A stretch of DNA of 64,000 bases from Caballeronia peredens (GCA_001544595.2 FCOH02000020.1:1-64000); one strand, 5' to 3'. Shown: positions 10,101 through 19,412, numbered from the stretch's first letter. Numbers and translations: made by a program. The notes: generated by a model from the letters alone, not told the origin.

Positions 10101-10288
10101 CGCTGACGGCCGCCGCCGCCGTGCTCGCGCTGATCCCGCTTCTGCGCAGCAACTTCTTCGGCCCGATGGCAACCGCGCTGATGGGCGGCATCACGAGCGC
10201 GACTGTGCTCACTCTCTTCTACTTGCCCGCGCTTTACGCGGCGTGGTTTCGCGTGAAGCCGGACGAGCGCGAAGGAGCATCGTCATGA
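7166..10288 (+). CDS. RND multidrug efflux pump, inner-membrane transporter
   Basis: 1040 residues, full length for the HAE/AcrB family. It starts at ATG 7166 inside the adaptor stop codon. The usual 12 membrane segments and two large periplasmic loops can be followed. The proton-relay aspartate pair in TM4 is present at D417 and D418 (GLLVDDAIIAVEMM). The N-terminal stretch with SEDPPFTFRVMVIRTFWPGA is typical of the MexW/MuxB-like branch seen in beta- and gammaproteobacteria. It exports small molecules with proton antiport, together with the adaptor and the channel on either side. Substrates cannot be predicted from sequence; the position beside siderophore genes leaves siderophore recycling as a possibility. 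Confidence 0.94.
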   Translation: MSDTREDDNAHRHEEGRFNLSAWALRHRALVVFLISMATIFGILAYTRLAQSEDPPFTFRVMVIRTFWPGATARQVQEEVTDRIARKLQETPYTDFMRSYSRPGESLLFFQMKDSAPAKDVPEEWYQIRKKVGDIAATLPPGVQGPFFNDEFGDVYTNIYALEGDGFSPAQLHDYADALRTVLLRVPGVAKVDYFGDQEERVYVEIPNTTLTRLNISPQQIAQAIDGQNAVSPAGVLTTPNDRVFVRPSGQFKSIDALADTLITVNGRSFRLGDIATIKRGYIDPPATQMRSADTPVLGIGISMQPGEDVVRLGKSLDEAMLKLRAQLPAGLKLTEVSSMPHAVSHSVDDFLEAVAEAVIIVLIVSLVSLGVRTGMVVVISIPIVLAVTALFMYLFDIGLHKVSLGTLILALGLLVDDAIIAVEMMAVKLEQGWSRARAAAFAYTSTAFPMLTGTLVTVAGFLPIALAKSSTGEYTRSIFEVSAIALIASWLAAVVLIPLLGYKLLPERKKEAHLPDDHEHDIYDTKFYGRLRRWVGWCVERRFVVLVITVVLFVIAMAGFTLVPQQFFPSSDRPELLIDVRLQEGASFDATLREAKRLETALKGRAEIDHVVSFVGTGAPRFYLPLDQQLPTPNFAQFVVTAKSVEAREELARWLDPMLRERFPAVRTRLSRLENGPPVGFPVQFRVSGDDIGTVRHIAEQVAADMRADARTTNVQFDWDEPSERSVRFEIDQQKARDAGVTSQDVSSFLAMTLTGTTVTQYRERDKLISVDLRAPREERVDPSRLAALAMPTPHGPVPLGALGRVVDTLEYGVIWERDRQPTITVQSDVKGNAQGIDVTQAIDKKLDAIRHALPVGYRIEVGGPVEESGKGQASINAQLPVMVIVVLTLLMIQLQSFSRVMMVVLTAPLGLIGVVVTLLAFGKPFGFVAMLGVIAMFGIIMRNSVILVDQIEQDIASGHKRFDAIIGATVRRFRPITLTAAAAVLALIPLLRSNFFGPMATALMGGITSATVLTLFYLPALYAAWFRVKPDEREGASS

Positions 10289-11748
10289 ATCGCACCTATG
10301 CGTTGATCGCCGCATGCGCCGTGCTCGGCGCATGCGCGTTCGGCCCCGACGGCAAGCCGCCCGTCATGCCGCAGCCGGCGCATTACGGCGCGCAGCCGCA
10401 AGCCGAGACGAGCGTGACGGCCGAAGGCGCGGCGCAGCGTTTCGTCGCGGGCGCGAAGCCGGTGCCCGAATGGTGGAAGCTGTATCGCTCGGACGCGCTC
10501 GATGCGCTCGTCGACGAAGGCTTGCGCGCGAGTCCGAGTCTCGCCGCCGCGGACAAGAGCCTCGTCGCGGCGCGCGAACAATTGCGCGCGCAGGTGGGTT
10601 CGTCGCTGCTGCCGCAGATCGATGCAGGCGGGCAAGCGACCCGGCAGCGCGGCTTGGGCATTCCCGAGGCCGGTCCGCCGACCGTCGTCTACAACCTCTT
10701 CGTCGGCCAGATTCAGGCGCAATACACGTTCGATATTTTCGGCGCGGCGCGCTACGCGAATGCATCGCTCGCGGCGCAGGTCGATCAACAGGCGTTCCAG
10801 CTCGATGCCGCGCGGCGCGCGCTCGCGGCGAACATCGTGACGGGCGCGATCGGCGCGGCGGCATTGCATGCGCAGATCGACGTGACGGAGCGCCTCATCG
10901 CGCTCGCCGCCGACGACGCGCACGACGCCGAACGCCGCTACGCGCTCGGCTCGGCATCGCGCGCCGACATGCTCGATGCGCAACAGAATGCGGCGTCGCT
11001 CGCATCACAATTGCCGGGCTTGCGCGCGCAATGGCTCGCGACGCGCCACGCGCTCGCCGTGCTGCTCGGACGCACGCCGGATCGGGCGCCCGACGATCTC
11101 GATCTCGCGAGTCTCACGGTGCCGCCGAATGTGCCGGTCGTACTGCCGTCGGAACTGCTGCAGACGCGCCCCGACATCCAGGCCGCCGACGCCGCATTGA
11201 AAGCCGCCGCCGCGCAGGTCGGCGTTGCGACGGCGCAGTTGTTCCCGAGTTTGTCGATATCCGCATCGATGGGCAAAGGCGGCTTCAGCTGGCCGACGGC
11301 GCTCTCCGGCGCGGGCGCGTTATGGAGCGTGGGCGCATCGCTGTCGCAGCCGATCTTTCACGGCGGCGCGCTGCTCGCGCAACGGCGCGCGGCCATCGCC
11401 ACTTACGATGCCGCCGTCGAGCAATACAAGCAGACGGTGCTCGCGGCATTCCAGAACGTCGCGAATACGCTGGCTTCGCTCGAAACCGACAGCGAAGCGC
11501 TCGCCTTCGCCGATACCGCGAGCAGCAAGGCGCGCGATGCATCGGCCGATGCGGCTGCGCGCGTGCGTCTCGGCGCGATCCCGCCGCGCGCCGCGCGTGG
11601 CAGCGAACAGCAGTACCTCAACGCACGCCTCTCGACCATCCGCGCGAGCAGCGCGCGCATGAGCGACACGGCCGCGCTGTTCCAGGCGATGGGCTCGCCG
11701 CTCGCGGCGGACGCAAGCCTTTCGCAGGCGGACAGCGCTCAGCGCTGA
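10285..11748 (+). CDS. RND efflux outer-membrane channel (NodT/OprM family lipoprotein)
   Basis: 487 residues from ATG 10285, overlapping the pump stop by 4 bases and preceded by GAAGGAG. The lipobox is VLGAC with Cys at residue 17. Two repeated OEP domains follow; the second has the family motif LLQTRPDIQAADAALKAA. It forms the trimeric outer-membrane exit duct for the pump. The long frame open upstream of 10285 overlaps the pump gene and is not coding. From here to 11904 there are 156 bases without a gene I can support; an open minus-strand frame runs through them but has no recognisable product. Confidence 0.93.
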   Translation: MNRTYALIAACAVLGACAFGPDGKPPVMPQPAHYGAQPQAETSVTAEGAAQRFVAGAKPVPEWWKLYRSDALDALVDEGLRASPSLAAADKSLVAAREQLRAQVGSSLLPQIDAGGQATRQRGLGIPEAGPPTVVYNLFVGQIQAQYTFDIFGAARYANASLAAQVDQQAFQLDAARRALAANIVTGAIGAAALHAQIDVTERLIALAADDAHDAERRYALGSASRADMLDAQQNAASLASQLPGLRAQWLATRHALAVLLGRTPDRAPDDLDLASLTVPPNVPVVLPSELLQTRPDIQAADAALKAAAAQVGVATAQLFPSLSISASMGKGGFSWPTALSGAGALWSVGASLSQPIFHGGALLAQRRAAIATYDAAVEQYKQTVLAAFQNVANTLASLETDSEALAFADTASSKARDASADAAARVRLGAIPPRAARGSEQQYLNARLSTIRASSARMSDTAALFQAMGSPLAADASLSQADSAQR

Positions 11749-11904
11749 TCACACCGTGGCGAAGACCAAAGCGGCATTGCGTCGAGCGCTGGTCATAGTC
11801 ATGACGTTGCGCCAAACGCGATCCTGACATTGCCCCTTTCCCATGTCGAAGCCATTCCCGACCTTCCGGGTTGAGCTGCTTGATGAAATCTGCATGACGC
11901 GCAT

Positions 11905-13962
11905 TCATGCGGACCGCGCGGGCGAGCGCAGCAGCGTCCACAGCAGGTAAGGTCCGCCGATCAGCGCGGCCATCAGGCCCGCCGCCAGCTCGTTCGGAAA
12001 CAGTACGAGACGTCCGAGCCAGTCCGCGAGCACCATCAGCAATGCGCCGATCGCGGCGGATGCGAGCAATTGCTCGCGTGCGCGGCCGAGTCCCAGCGCG
12101 CGCGCGAGATGCGGCGCCATCAGGCCGACGAACGACAGCGGGCCGATGAGCAGCGTCGAGGTCGCGGTCAGCAGCGACGCCAGCAGCAGCACGATCAGCC
12201 GCGCATACCCGACGCGCATGCCGAGCGAGCGGCTCGTGCCGTCGCCGAGCGACAGCAATTCCAGCGAGCGCGCGAACATCGGCGCAAAGACGAGCCCGAA
12301 CAAGGCGACGCCGGCCGCGATCGCGGAGGTGAGCGGCTGCACGTAATACGTCGAACCGACGACGAGATTCAGCACCAGCGCCGCGCGCGGGCTGCCCGAC
12401 GCCGTGACCGTGCCGCTGACCGCCTGAAACAGCGCGCCGATCGCGACGCCGATCAGCAACAAGCGCTCGGGCGCGTACATCGCGCGCCGCCCGAACCACA
12501 GCAGCAGCGCGAGCGTCGCAATCGAGCCCGCCAGACAGGCCGCGAAGAGTTGCAACGGGCCGGGCGCATCGAAGGCGAACACCGCCGCGACGAGCCCGAG
12601 CGCGCCGCCCGCGCTCACGCCGATCAGATCGGGGCTCGCGACCGGATTGCCCGTCATGCGCTGGATCAGCGTGCCGGCGAGGCCGAGCATGATGCCGGCG
12701 GCCAGCGCGGCGGCGAGATGCGGCACATGCCAGAAGGCGAGCGCTTCGATCTGCGCGAAGCTCGCGATGCGCCATCCGTTCAGCCCGCGGCCGAGCGTGA
12801 GCGATGCGAGCGACGCAAGCGCCGTCGCGAACGCGAGCCATGCGATCGAGCGCCACGGCCGCGCGCGGCGAAACGTGACGCTCGCGCCTTCTTCCTGTCC
12901 GCGCAGGTCCGGACGCGACTTCAGATGACGCAGCAGCCAGATCAGCATCGGCGCGCCGAACAGCGAGGTCACCGCGCCCGTCGGAATCAGTTGCGCGCCG
13001 AATAGGCCGGTCGCCGCGATGGCTTGCACGGCGGCATCGGTGAGCCACAGCAGCAGCGCGCCGAATACCGGCGCCCACACGAGCCGCTCGCCGAAACGAC
13101 GCGCGCCCGCGAGCCGCGCGAGCGTCGGCGCCGCGAGTCCGATGAAACCGATCACGCCGACCGCGCTCACCACGCACGCCGTCAACGCGACCGCGATGCC
13201 GAGCGCGGCGAAACGCGTGCGCGTGAGCGAGACGCCCAGTCCGCGCGCGGTGCCGTCGCCCGCTTCGAAGAGCGCGAGCGGCCGGCGCAACACGAACACG
13301 CCGGCACCCGCGACACACAGGCGCGCGAACAGCGCGATGCAGGCGTGCCAGCCCTGGCCGTCGAGTGCGCCGCCGCCCCAGATCATCAAGCCGACCAGCA
13401 AGCGGAAGTTCGAAATGGCGAGCGCGAGACTCAATGACGCGCAGTAGAGACTCACGATCATGCCCGCGAGAATCACCGCAAGCGATGCAAGCCGCTGCCG
13501 CCACGCGAGCGCGAACACGAGCAGCATCGCGAGCGCGCCGCCCGCGAGCGCGATCAGTTCGCGCCCGGACGCGAGCCACGCGGGCGCCCAGATCGTCGCG
13601 ACGGCGAGCGCCAGATAGGCGCCGGGGAAGATGCCGAGCGTCATCGGCTCGGCGAGCGGATTGCGCAGCACCTGCTGGGCGACGGTGCCGGCGAGCGCGA
13701 GCGCGGCGCCGCACACGAGCGTCATCGCGAGACGCGGCAAGGCGCTTTCGTGCACGACGAACTGATGCAGATTGCCGGGCGCGGGTGCGACGAGCGCGCC
13801 CCACAGACTCGCGCCCGCGAGTTGCGCGTGCAGCGCGTAGGCGGTCAATGCGAGCGCCAGCGCCGCGCCGCCGAGCGACAGGACCCACAGCAAGCCGCCT
13901 GCGCGCACGGCAGACGATCGCGCGCGGGGCGCCCCGGAATTGCACATGGAATCAGACGACAT
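11905..13962 (-). CDS. Fused double FecCD permease of a ferric hydroxamate ABC importer (FhuB type)
   Basis: 685 residues, about twice a single FecCD permease, with two homologous halves of roughly ten membrane segments each. Both halves carry the conserved VSAVGVIGFIGLAAPTLAR-like and IGPLSFVGLMAPHLAR motifs that contact the ATPase. This tandem form is the FhuB/OrbD arrangement, where one polypeptide serves as both pore subunits. It imports iron-hydroxamate siderophore across the inner membrane with the ATPase at 14818 and binding protein at 13952. The start at 13962 overlaps the preceding gene by 11 bases. It is the last gene of an operon beginning at 19339. Confidence 0.93.
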   Translation of the reverse strand: MSSDSMCNSGAPRARSSAVRAGGLLWVLSLGGAALALALTAYALHAQLAGASLWGALVAPAPGNLHQFVVHESALPRLAMTLVCGAALALAGTVAQQVLRNPLAEPMTLGIFPGAYLALAVATIWAPAWLASGRELIALAGGALAMLLVFALAWRQRLASLAVILAGMIVSLYCASLSLALAISNFRLLVGLMIWGGGALDGQGWHACIALFARLCVAGAGVFVLRRPLALFEAGDGTARGLGVSLTRTRFAALGIAVALTACVVSAVGVIGFIGLAAPTLARLAGARRFGERLVWAPVFGALLLWLTDAAVQAIAATGLFGAQLIPTGAVTSLFGAPMLIWLLRHLKSRPDLRGQEEGASVTFRRARPWRSIAWLAFATALASLASLTLGRGLNGWRIASFAQIEALAFWHVPHLAAALAAGIMLGLAGTLIQRMTGNPVASPDLIGVSAGGALGLVAAVFAFDAPGPLQLFAACLAGSIATLALLLWFGRRAMYAPERLLLIGVAIGALFQAVSGTVTASGSPRAALVLNLVVGSTYYVQPLTSAIAAGVALFGLVFAPMFARSLELLSLGDGTSRSLGMRVGYARLIVLLLASLLTATSTLLIGPLSFVGLMAPHLARALGLGRAREQLLASAAIGALLMVLADWLGRLVLFPNELAAGLMAALIGGPYLLWTLLRSPARSA

Positions 13963-14821
13963 GACTGGACGACATCGAAGGAAGCGCGGCGGCGACGGCG
14001 CGCGCGAAGCGCTGGACCGAGACGAGCGCGCCCGTCGCGGAGATCATGGGCAGCGTGGCGCTGCGGCCGGACTGAGCGAACGGCAACTGCCGCCAGAGCG
14101 GATTGCGCAGCAACGCGTCCGGACCACGGCGCCCGATCCACAACAGGTTTGCATCGGCCAGTTGCGCGAGCCGTTCCATCTCGACGATGCTCGCATCGCC
14201 CTTGATGAAGCCGTCGCGCGTGGCGGCGTTGGAGAGGCCGAGCGCGCGCAGGAGTTCGTCGAACATGCTGCCTGCGCCGTATAGACGCAGATGGCGGTCG
14301 TCGACCGGTTCCGCGACGAGCAGCGGCGCGTGCGTACCCGCGAGCGACGCGCGCGCGGCATCGACGACGTCATCGGTCTGCCGCAACAACGCCTGCGCCT
14401 GGACCGTGCGTCCGATGCGCGCGCCGAGCGTCAGCGCTTCGCCGCGCATTGCGCGATACGGCCGGGCATCGTTCATGTAGGCGCCGAGCGTGAGCGTCGG
14501 GGCGATACGCTCGAACGACGCGCGTACGCTCGCATGCGCCGGCGTGATCACCATGAGGTCCGGCCGCAGTTCGTAGAGCAGGTCGTAGTTCGGCTGAAAC
14601 AGCAAACCCACATCGACGATGCCCGGCGGTAACGGCGGCTCCACGATGCCGCTCGTGTACCACGCGGGCGCGGGCAAGCCGACCGGCGCGAGCCCGAGCG
14701 ACAGCAGCATTTCGGCGAGATCCCAACTGAGCACGATCACGCGCGGCGAGCGCAACGGCGACGCACTCGCCGCGCGCCAGTACGCGGCGGCCAGCGCGCC
14801 CAGAAATCCACGGCGCTTCAT
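13952..14821 (-). CDS. Siderophore ABC transporter substrate-binding protein (FhuD/OrbB-like)
   Basis: 289 residues from ATG 14821. The N-terminus MKRRGFLGALAAAYW looks like a twin-arginine signal, as in many FhuD proteins. The two-lobed periplasmic binding fold follows (VIVLSWDLAEMLLSLGLAPVGLP, then RPDLMVITP). It would bind ferric hydroxamate in the periplasm and deliver it to the fused permease. Its start overlaps the ATPase stop and its stop overlaps the permease start, so the three are translated as a unit. Confidence 0.9.
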   Translation of the reverse strand: MKRRGFLGALAAAYWRAASASPLRSPRVIVLSWDLAEMLLSLGLAPVGLPAPAWYTSGIVEPPLPPGIVDVGLLFQPNYDLLYELRPDLMVITPAHASVRASFERIAPTLTLGAYMNDARPYRAMRGEALTLGARIGRTVQAQALLRQTDDVVDAARASLAGTHAPLLVAEPVDDRHLRLYGAGSMFDELLRALGLSNAATRDGFIKGDASIVEMERLAQLADANLLWIGRRGPDALLRNPLWRQLPFAQSGRSATLPMISATGALVSVQRFARAVAAALPSMSSSHVV

Positions 14822-15603
14822 AGCGGCACCCCCACCGCGCGGCCGCTCGACGGATCGCGCAGCACGTTCATCGGCACGCCGTAGATCGCTTCGAGATTCG
14901 GCCCGGTCATGATTTCGCCGGGCGCGCCTTGCATCAGGATGCGCCCGTGCCGCAGCGCGACGATGCGGTCGCAGAAGCGCGCGGCCATGTTGATGTCGTG
15001 CAACACGATCACCGCCGCGATGCGCCGCTGCGTGCACAGGCTGCGCACGAGTTCGAGCACTTCGACCTGATGCGCGATGTCGAGCGCGGAGGTCGGCTCG
15101 TCGAGCAGCAGACAGCGGCTGTCCTGCGCGATCAGCATCGCGAGCCACACGCGCTGGCGCTCGCCGCCCGACAGGCTGTCGACCATGCGGTCCGCGTATT
15201 GCGCGACATCGGTCATCCGCATGGCTTCTTCGACGTGGGCGCGGTCGTCGTCGCCGAACACGCCGAGACTGCCGTGCCACGGATAGCGGCCGAGCGCGAC
15301 GAGTTCGCGCACGAGCATGCCGTCGGTCGACGGCGTGTTCTGCGGAAGATGCGCGACATGGCGCGCGAACTCGCGCGGCTTCCACGCGGCGATCGGTCTG
15401 CCGTGAAAGCGGATCGCGCCCGCATAGTGCGCGTGATGGCGCGCGAGCAGGCGCATCAGCGTCGTCTTGCCCGAGCCGTTGTGACCGATGAGCCCGGTCA
15501 CGCGCTCGGGTTCTATCGCCAGGTCGATGTCGTCGAGCAGGGTCGCCGTGCCCGCTTCGAAGCGGACCCGATGCAGTTCGAAAAGCGGCGATGATGTCGT
15601 CAT
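14818..15603 (-). CDS. Siderophore ABC transporter ATPase (FhuC/OrbC-like)
   Basis: 261 residues from ATG 15603. Walker A is GHNGSGKTT near residue 38, the Q-loop region HLPQNTPSTDGMLVRELVALGRYPW is typical of iron-siderophore ATPases, the signature is LSGGERQRV, Walker B is CLLLDEPTSALD and the switch His lies in VLHDINMAARF. It powers the fused permease at 11905-13962. It overlaps both neighbours by 4 bases. Confidence 0.94.
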   Translation of the reverse strand: MTTSSPLFELHRVRFEAGTATLLDDIDLAIEPERVTGLIGHNGSGKTTLMRLLARHHAHYAGAIRFHGRPIAAWKPREFARHVAHLPQNTPSTDGMLVRELVALGRYPWHGSLGVFGDDDRAHVEEAMRMTDVAQYADRMVDSLSGGERQRVWLAMLIAQDSRCLLLDEPTSALDIAHQVEVLELVRSLCTQRRIAAVIVLHDINMAARFCDRIVALRHGRILMQGAPGEIMTGPNLEAIYGVPMNVLRDPSSGRAVGVPL

Positions 15604-17213
15604 GCGAGGCGGCCTTCTTCGGCGATGCGGCCGAAATCGAGCTTGATGGTGCGGTCGGCGAGATGGAAGTAGCGGTCGTCGTGCGTGATGACGACCACCG
15701 TCTTGCCCTTCGCCTTCAGTTCCGGCAGCAGCCTCCGGTAGAACACGTCCTTGAAGAGCGGATCCTGATCGGCAGCCCATTCGTCGAAGAGATAGAACGG
15801 CCGGTCCTCGAGATACGCGACAAGCAACGCGAGCCGCTTGCGCTGGCCTTGCGAAAGATCGAGCGTCGAGAACGCGCCGTTCTCGATGCGCACCTTGTGC
15901 GCGAGCTGCAACTCGTCGAGCAAGGCGCGCGCGGTGGCGTCGATATCGTGGACGCGCATGCCGAGCAGCGCGTCGAAGAGATAGAAATCGCTGAACACGA
16001 CCGAGAAAAGCTGGCGGTAGGCATCGCGCTTCGCCTCCGTCACTTCGCCGCCGTCGAGCAGAATGCGTCCGTTCTCCGGCGCATAGAGACCCACGATCAT
16101 CTTCGCGAGCGTCGTCTTGCCGCTGCCGTTGCCGCCTATCAGATAGACGAGTTCGCCCGGCTCGAACGTGACGCTTACCGGTCCGAGCGTGAAGACGTCG
16201 TTTTCCTTTTCGCGGAAATACCGATGCGTGACGCCTTCGAGCACGATGCGCTCAAACGACGCGGCAGCGCTCGCGGGCACGGTTTCCTCGACCGGCAGTT
16301 CCGCGTTCACCTGCTCGACGCGCTCCAGCGCGATGCGCGCCGTGCTCAGGTGCGGAATCGCGGAGAGCACGCCTTCTATCGGCATAATCATGTAGAGGAA
16401 GATCATCGCGTAGCCGGACATGACGTGCGAAGTCACGGGCACGTAGCGCGTCAGCACGAACAGCACGCAGCCGATGAACGCGAAGAAGATGAAGCTGCCC
16501 CAGCTCGCCGCCGCGGCATAGAGCACATAGCCGCGCGTACGCTGCACCCGCACCGCTTCGACATTTTTCGCGAGGAGGCCGTCGACGAAATCGCGCATGC
16601 GCGCACGATGCAGCTTCAGTTCCTTGGCGCCGTCGAAGAGCGCGCGAAAGTGATGCACGAGGGCATCCTCGCGCTGGCGCGAACGGCGCAGGTGATACAG
16701 CCCGCGCGTGTTCGCCGCATGAAATCCCGCCGCGCCGATCAGCACCGTCACGGCCGCGAACACGAGCACTTGCCACGACAGATAGCCGAGATAGACGAGA
16801 CAGCCGGCGATCACCGCGCCGTTCATCATGAGTCCCGGCAAGCCGATGAACAGCACGACGATCGAATCGAGATCCTGCGTCAGCACGTTGAGCGCGCGGG
16901 CCGAACCCTGCCGTTCGACATGCGCGTACGGCGCACCCGAAATGCGCGCGATGGTGCGCATGCGCAGGTTCGCCTTCGCGTCCTGCCCGAGACTCATGAA
17001 GAGCGTCTGCGACGCCGTGCGCGTGATGAGCACGAGCACGCTGATCGCGAGAAAGCGCATCCCGAGATGCACGAGCCCCTCGCGCGACGCGATGAGCGCC
17101 TGATTGATGAGCGCGACCAGCGCCGCGCTGCCGAAGCCGCTCGCGAGACTCATCGCGCCCGCGATCAGCAGCCGCGTGCGCGAACCTTGGACCAGATACC
17201 AGAGCGTACGCAT
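15600..17213 (-). CDS. Cyclic-peptide-type ABC exporter (PvdE/SyrD/OrbE family)
   Basis: 537 residues from ATG 17213, a transmembrane domain of six helices joined to an ATPase domain. Walker A is GGNGSGKTT, the signature is LSQGQRKRL, and Walker B continues into DEWAADQDP, a tell-tale of the PvdE/SyrD group. Known members export pyoverdine precursor or lipopeptides, and OrbE in ornibactin clusters is the closest model. It lies between a receptor and an import system. No peptide synthetase or ornithine hydroxylase gene is present in the window, so what it exports is open. The gap to the receptor stop is 8 bases. Confidence 0.9.
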   Translation of the reverse strand: MRTLWYLVQGSRTRLLIAGAMSLASGFGSAALVALINQALIASREGLVHLGMRFLAISVLVLITRTASQTLFMSLGQDAKANLRMRTIARISGAPYAHVERQGSARALNVLTQDLDSIVVLFIGLPGLMMNGAVIAGCLVYLGYLSWQVLVFAAVTVLIGAAGFHAANTRGLYHLRRSRQREDALVHHFRALFDGAKELKLHRARMRDFVDGLLAKNVEAVRVQRTRGYVLYAAAASWGSFIFFAFIGCVLFVLTRYVPVTSHVMSGYAMIFLYMIMPIEGVLSAIPHLSTARIALERVEQVNAELPVEETVPASAAASFERIVLEGVTHRYFREKENDVFTLGPVSVTFEPGELVYLIGGNGSGKTTLAKMIVGLYAPENGRILLDGGEVTEAKRDAYRQLFSVVFSDFYLFDALLGMRVHDIDATARALLDELQLAHKVRIENGAFSTLDLSQGQRKRLALLVAYLEDRPFYLFDEWAADQDPLFKDVFYRRLLPELKAKGKTVVVITHDDRYFHLADRTIKLDFGRIAEEGRLA

Positions 17214-17221
17214 CGGCCCGC

Positions 17222-19339
17222 TTACCACTGATACCGGGCCGTACCGATCACGGAGCGGTCCGAGCCGTAATAGCACTGCGTACTGCTGTTGCAATACGCG
17301 ATGTACTGGCGATTGAACAGGTTGCTCGCGTTGATCGCAAAGCGCCAGTTGCGCACGTCGTAGTGCACGACCGCATCGACGAGGACATGGCTCGGCACCT
17401 GGAACGTGTTCGCCCTGTCGCCCGCCGATACGCCCACGTAGCGCACGCCGCCGCCGAAGCCGAGCCCGCGCAGATCGCCGCGCTGCAGCGTGTAGTCGAG
17501 CCACATCGACGCCATGTTGATCGGCGCGCCGTTGGCCGGCCGGTTGCCGAGCGAAGGATCGTCGGGCGACGCCGCGATCACCGTCTGATTCAGATACGCA
17601 TACGACGCGATCATCGAAAGCCCGTCGGTGAGACTCATGCGCGCTTCCGCCTCGAAGCCGCGCGAGCGGATCTCGCCGGTCTGCGTCGTGAAGCCCGGAT
17701 GCGCGTCGTCGAGGGTCGTGACGTTCTGCTGCCGCAAGTCGAATGCCGCGAGCGTGAACAGCGCGTTATAGCCCTTCGGCTGATACTTCACGCCGACCTC
17801 GTATTGCTTGCCGCGCGTCGGCTGGAACGGCGCGCCGTCGAACGTGTTGCCCGCCTGCGGCTGGAACGAGCGCGCGAAGCTCGCATACGGCGCGATGCCC
17901 GTCGCGAATTCATACGAGAGACCGGCGCGCCACGTGAACGCGTGCTGCTGACTGCGGGTCTGCGTGCCGTTCGTGGTGTCCTCGTTGCGCGCCCAGTCCT
18001 GACGACCGCCGAGCGTCAGCGTCCAGCCGCCGTAGCGGATCTGGTCCTGCGCATAGAGGCCCAGTTGCGTCTGGCCGATATATTCCTTCGTCGTGTCCGC
18101 GACGTAAGGCACGGCGCTGTAGTCGGGCGCGAAGATGTCGATGGTGCCGAGCCCGAAGCCGCGGCTGATGCGGTTCGTCACGCGCTGCACGTCGAAACCG
18201 AAGAGCACGGTATGGTTCACCGCGCCCGTGTCGAATTTCGCTTCGGCCTGCGTGTCGAGCGTGTAGTTGGCGAGATGCTCGTCGTTGTTGTTGGTGAAGA
18301 GGCCCGCCGTGCGCTGGTCGGCCGCGAGCGCACCGAAGATCGAGTTCTGGTAGTACTGCAAGTCCTGATGCAGATAGCGCGCGCTCTGCCGGATCTTCCA
18401 CGTCTCGTTGAACGCATGCTCGAACAGATAGCCGATCGAAAACTGCTGACGCTTCAGGCGGTCCGTATCGGGATTGCCGAGATAGTCGTGCGACGAAATG
18501 TGCCCGTTGATGTTCGGCAGAATCGTCCCCGCTGCCGGCACCGGATTGAACAGACCGCCTTGCGGATCGTACTGATAGCTGCCGAGCAGCGTGAGCGTCG
18601 TGTCGCGGTCCGGGCGAAACGTGACCGACGGCGCAATCGCGAGGCGCTGCTCCTTCACGTGATCGGTCTGCGAGTCGGCGTCGCGCGCGAGGCCCGTCAC
18701 GCGATAGAGAATCGTGCCGTTCTTGTCGACGGGACCGCTCAGATCGAACATGCCCTGATAGCGGTTGTCGCTGCCGATCTGCATCTGCACTTCGTGGAAC
18801 GGATACTCGGTCGGCAGCTTGCTCGTCATCAGGATCGCGCCGCCGGGACTGCCCTGCCCGTACAGCACCGAAACCGGCCCGCGCACCACGTCGATGCGAT
18901 CCAGAAAATACGGATCGATGCGCGGCGTCGCGTACCACGTCGTGCGCATCAGACGCATGCCGTCGAGATAGGCATCGTCGAGCTGGAAGCCGCGCACCGT
19001 GATCTGATCGAAGCGCAGGTCGTTGTCCTGCGTCGTCACGCCGGGCACGTAGCGGATCGCGGCATCGACGGTCTGGGCCGCCTGCGCATCCATCTGCTCG
19101 CGCGTGACGACCGAAACCGATTGCGGTATCCGGGTGATCGGCGTGTCGGTCTTCACGCCGGAGACGCTGCGCTTCGCGACATAGCCCTGCGTCCCGGAAT
19201 CGCCGTCGCGCGTCGCCGTCACGACCACCGGCGCGAGCGCATTCGTCGTCGCGCTGCTCGTCGCGTCGTCCGCCGTCTGGGCGTGCACGCCGGATGCGGC
19301 CGCGAGCCACGCCGTCATCATCGCCTGATGCGTCCGCAT
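17222..19339 (-). CDS. TonB-dependent siderophore receptor, first gene of the uptake/export operon
   Basis: 705 residues. The start at ATG 19339 is preferred over 19366 because GGAAGG lies just before it and a signal peptide (MRTHQAMMTAWLAAASG, cut near VHAQ) begins there. Plug motifs SVSVVTREQMD and DRIDVVRGPVSVLYGQGSPGG, then a full barrel ending with the aromatic C-terminus YQW. This is the FhuA/FoxA-like branch that takes up hydroxamate siderophores, which fits the FhuB-type permease downstream. A Fur-box-like site at 19413-19432 precedes it, and an AraC gene lies divergent. Confidence 0.94.
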   Translation of the reverse strand: MRTHQAMMTAWLAAASGVHAQTADDATSSATTNALAPVVVTATRDGDSGTQGYVAKRSVSGVKTDTPITRIPQSVSVVTREQMDAQAAQTVDAAIRYVPGVTTQDNDLRFDQITVRGFQLDDAYLDGMRLMRTTWYATPRIDPYFLDRIDVVRGPVSVLYGQGSPGGAILMTSKLPTEYPFHEVQMQIGSDNRYQGMFDLSGPVDKNGTILYRVTGLARDADSQTDHVKEQRLAIAPSVTFRPDRDTTLTLLGSYQYDPQGGLFNPVPAAGTILPNINGHISSHDYLGNPDTDRLKRQQFSIGYLFEHAFNETWKIRQSARYLHQDLQYYQNSIFGALAADQRTAGLFTNNNDEHLANYTLDTQAEAKFDTGAVNHTVLFGFDVQRVTNRISRGFGLGTIDIFAPDYSAVPYVADTTKEYIGQTQLGLYAQDQIRYGGWTLTLGGRQDWARNEDTTNGTQTRSQQHAFTWRAGLSYEFATGIAPYASFARSFQPQAGNTFDGAPFQPTRGKQYEVGVKYQPKGYNALFTLAAFDLRQQNVTTLDDAHPGFTTQTGEIRSRGFEAEARMSLTDGLSMIASYAYLNQTVIAASPDDPSLGNRPANGAPINMASMWLDYTLQRGDLRGLGFGGGVRYVGVSAGDRANTFQVPSHVLVDAVVHYDVRNWRFAINASNLFNRQYIAYCNSSTQCYYGSDRSVIGTARYQW

Positions 19340-19412
19340 CTTCCGATTCCTTCCCCGATCACGCATCCCCTCTATCCTTTTTCAGTCCCGCGAGTATGGT
19401 CGAAAATTCTCC

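Noticed and set aside
11749..11904. Small minus-strand gene starting MNARHADFIKQL
   Set aside because: The frame runs on into the outer-membrane channel gene on the other strand; no ribosome binding site and no known family.
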